Shown here: in pieces, positions 63,509 through 64,000 of the stretch
Numbering within the stretch: the stretch's first letter is position 1
Layout of the letters: each line of letters begins with the position of its first letter
Source of the DNA: Gibbsiella quercinecans
Lineage (GTDB): Bacteria > Pseudomonadota > Gammaproteobacteria > Enterobacterales > Enterobacteriaceae
DNA length: 64,000 nucleotides
Direction: 5' to 3'
Assembly: GCF_002291425.1 (NCBI RefSeq)
Contig: NZ_CP014136.1
Span: 4,030,001-4,094,000, forward strand
The notes under the pieces: model-generated
The model's database searches: none
Seen by the model: only the letters and a program-made list of their open reading frames with translations
Told to the model about the DNA's origin: nothing
Made by a program: the position numbers and the translations under genes

Positions 63509-64000
63509 TATGCTGCCTTGTTGTTCATGCCCGAAGGTAACTCTACCGTAATGCGTACGCCGCCCAAAGGCGAGTGCTGCGCATGGATTCTACCACCGTG
63601 CGCTTCAACAATGTTCTGGCAAATCGCCAGCCCCAGGCCAGAGCCGCCGCTGGCGCGGTTGCGCGAGCCTTCGGCACGGTAAAAACGCTCGAAAATACGC
63701 GCCAGCAGTTCATCGCTGATGCCCGGCGTGCTGTCCTGCAGGTAAATAACGATTTGCCCCGGCGTTTGCTCAAGGCCGATCTCCAGTTTACCGCCGGCAT
63801 CGGTATAGCGCAGGCTGTTCTCCAGCAGGTTATTAAACAGTTGATTAAGGCGATCCGGATCGCCGAACAGCGGCGCCTGTTCCGGCAGGCGGGTGGCGAT
63901 GCTCAGCCCTTTGGCGTGGAAACGTTCGCGGAACGCGGCGACCGCCACCTGCAACAGGTGCACGCAATCGACCTGTGATTTGCGATAGGCCAGAGCGCCG
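63508..64000 (-). CDS. baeS: sensor histidine kinase BaeS, C-terminal part (runs off window)
   Basis: The frame ends at the TAA at 63508-63510 and stays open to the end of the window (about 164 codons). It holds the end of the dimerisation domain ([20 protein letters not shown]) and the ATP-binding domain: N box [21 protein letters not shown]1 [20 protein letters not shown], and G2 [20 protein letters not shown]. The usual D-x-G of G1 reads D-S-T-P-G. The phospho-acceptor His is outside the window. It is the BaeR partner that senses envelope damage. Confidence 0.93.
   Translation of the reverse strand, partial: GALAYRKSQVDCVHLLQVAVAAFRERFHAKGLSIATRLPEQAPLFGDPDRLNQLFNNLLENSLRYTDAGGKLEIGLEQTPGQIVIYLQDSTPGISDELLARIFERFYRAEGSRNRASGGSGLGLAICQNIVEAHGGRIHAQHSPLGGVRITVELPSGMNNKAA

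Overview
The window looks like chromosomal DNA of an enterobacterium, most likely a Serratia or a close Yersiniaceae relative. It is GC-rich and has Escherichia-type gene blocks: baeSR-yegP-trhP-cyaR-yegS, srl/gut, thiMD, the rsp operon, fbaB and dsdA. Between them lie accessory genes and several families of short dispersed repeats. Genus is inferred from protein resemblance and gene order; no marker gene (rRNA, rpoB) is present.

Layout: 1-3 kb holds the tail of a PEP-mutase-family gene, an IS481-family insertion with 4-bp target duplication inside a repeat mosaic, and a small MITE. 2.2-6.1 kb has a flavodoxin-fold quinone reductase, two LysR regulators and an alpha/beta hydrolase that lacks the usual serine nucleophile. 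6.1-12.7 kb is a five-gene minus-strand operon (TonB-dependent receptor, beta-propeller phytase, ExbB, ExbD, TonB) preceded by a near-consensus Pho box with a well-spaced -10. It reads as a phosphate-starvation system that breaks down phytate and imports a product with its own energising complex. Divergent from it is a membrane protein with a degenerate GGDEF domain, coupled to an AraC regulator. 15-28 kb carries a DUF3750 protein, orphan dsdA, a YrdC-like protein, LysR regulators, a ChuW/ChuY-like anaerobic haem degradation pair, a secreted GH13 enzyme with a divergent GntR regulator, an MFS pump and a GNAT acetyltransferase.

28.3-41.9 kb is a two-partner secretion / contact-dependent inhibition (CDI) locus: cdiB, a 3317-residue cdiA with a VENN motif and a glycine-rich C-terminal toxin region, and an overlapping small membrane protein as candidate immunity gene. 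Downstream is a degraded tail: an IS200 copy, a frameshifted SymE-like gene, a 200-bp duplicate of internal cdiA sequence, and a short orphan reading frame. A lone AAA ATPase follows.

43.5-64 kb is metabolic core: a TPP riboswitch with thiM-thiD, a six-copy 59-bp tandem array, the complete sorbitol operon (srlA-E-B-D-gutM-srlR-gutQ), fbaB, and the complete rsp operon (rspA-rspB-ydfJ-ydfI-rspR), in which ydfJ is intact. Then come yegS, the sRNA CyaR with a CRP-type promoter, trhP, yegP, a second repeat mosaic, baeR and the 3' part of baeS, which runs off the window.
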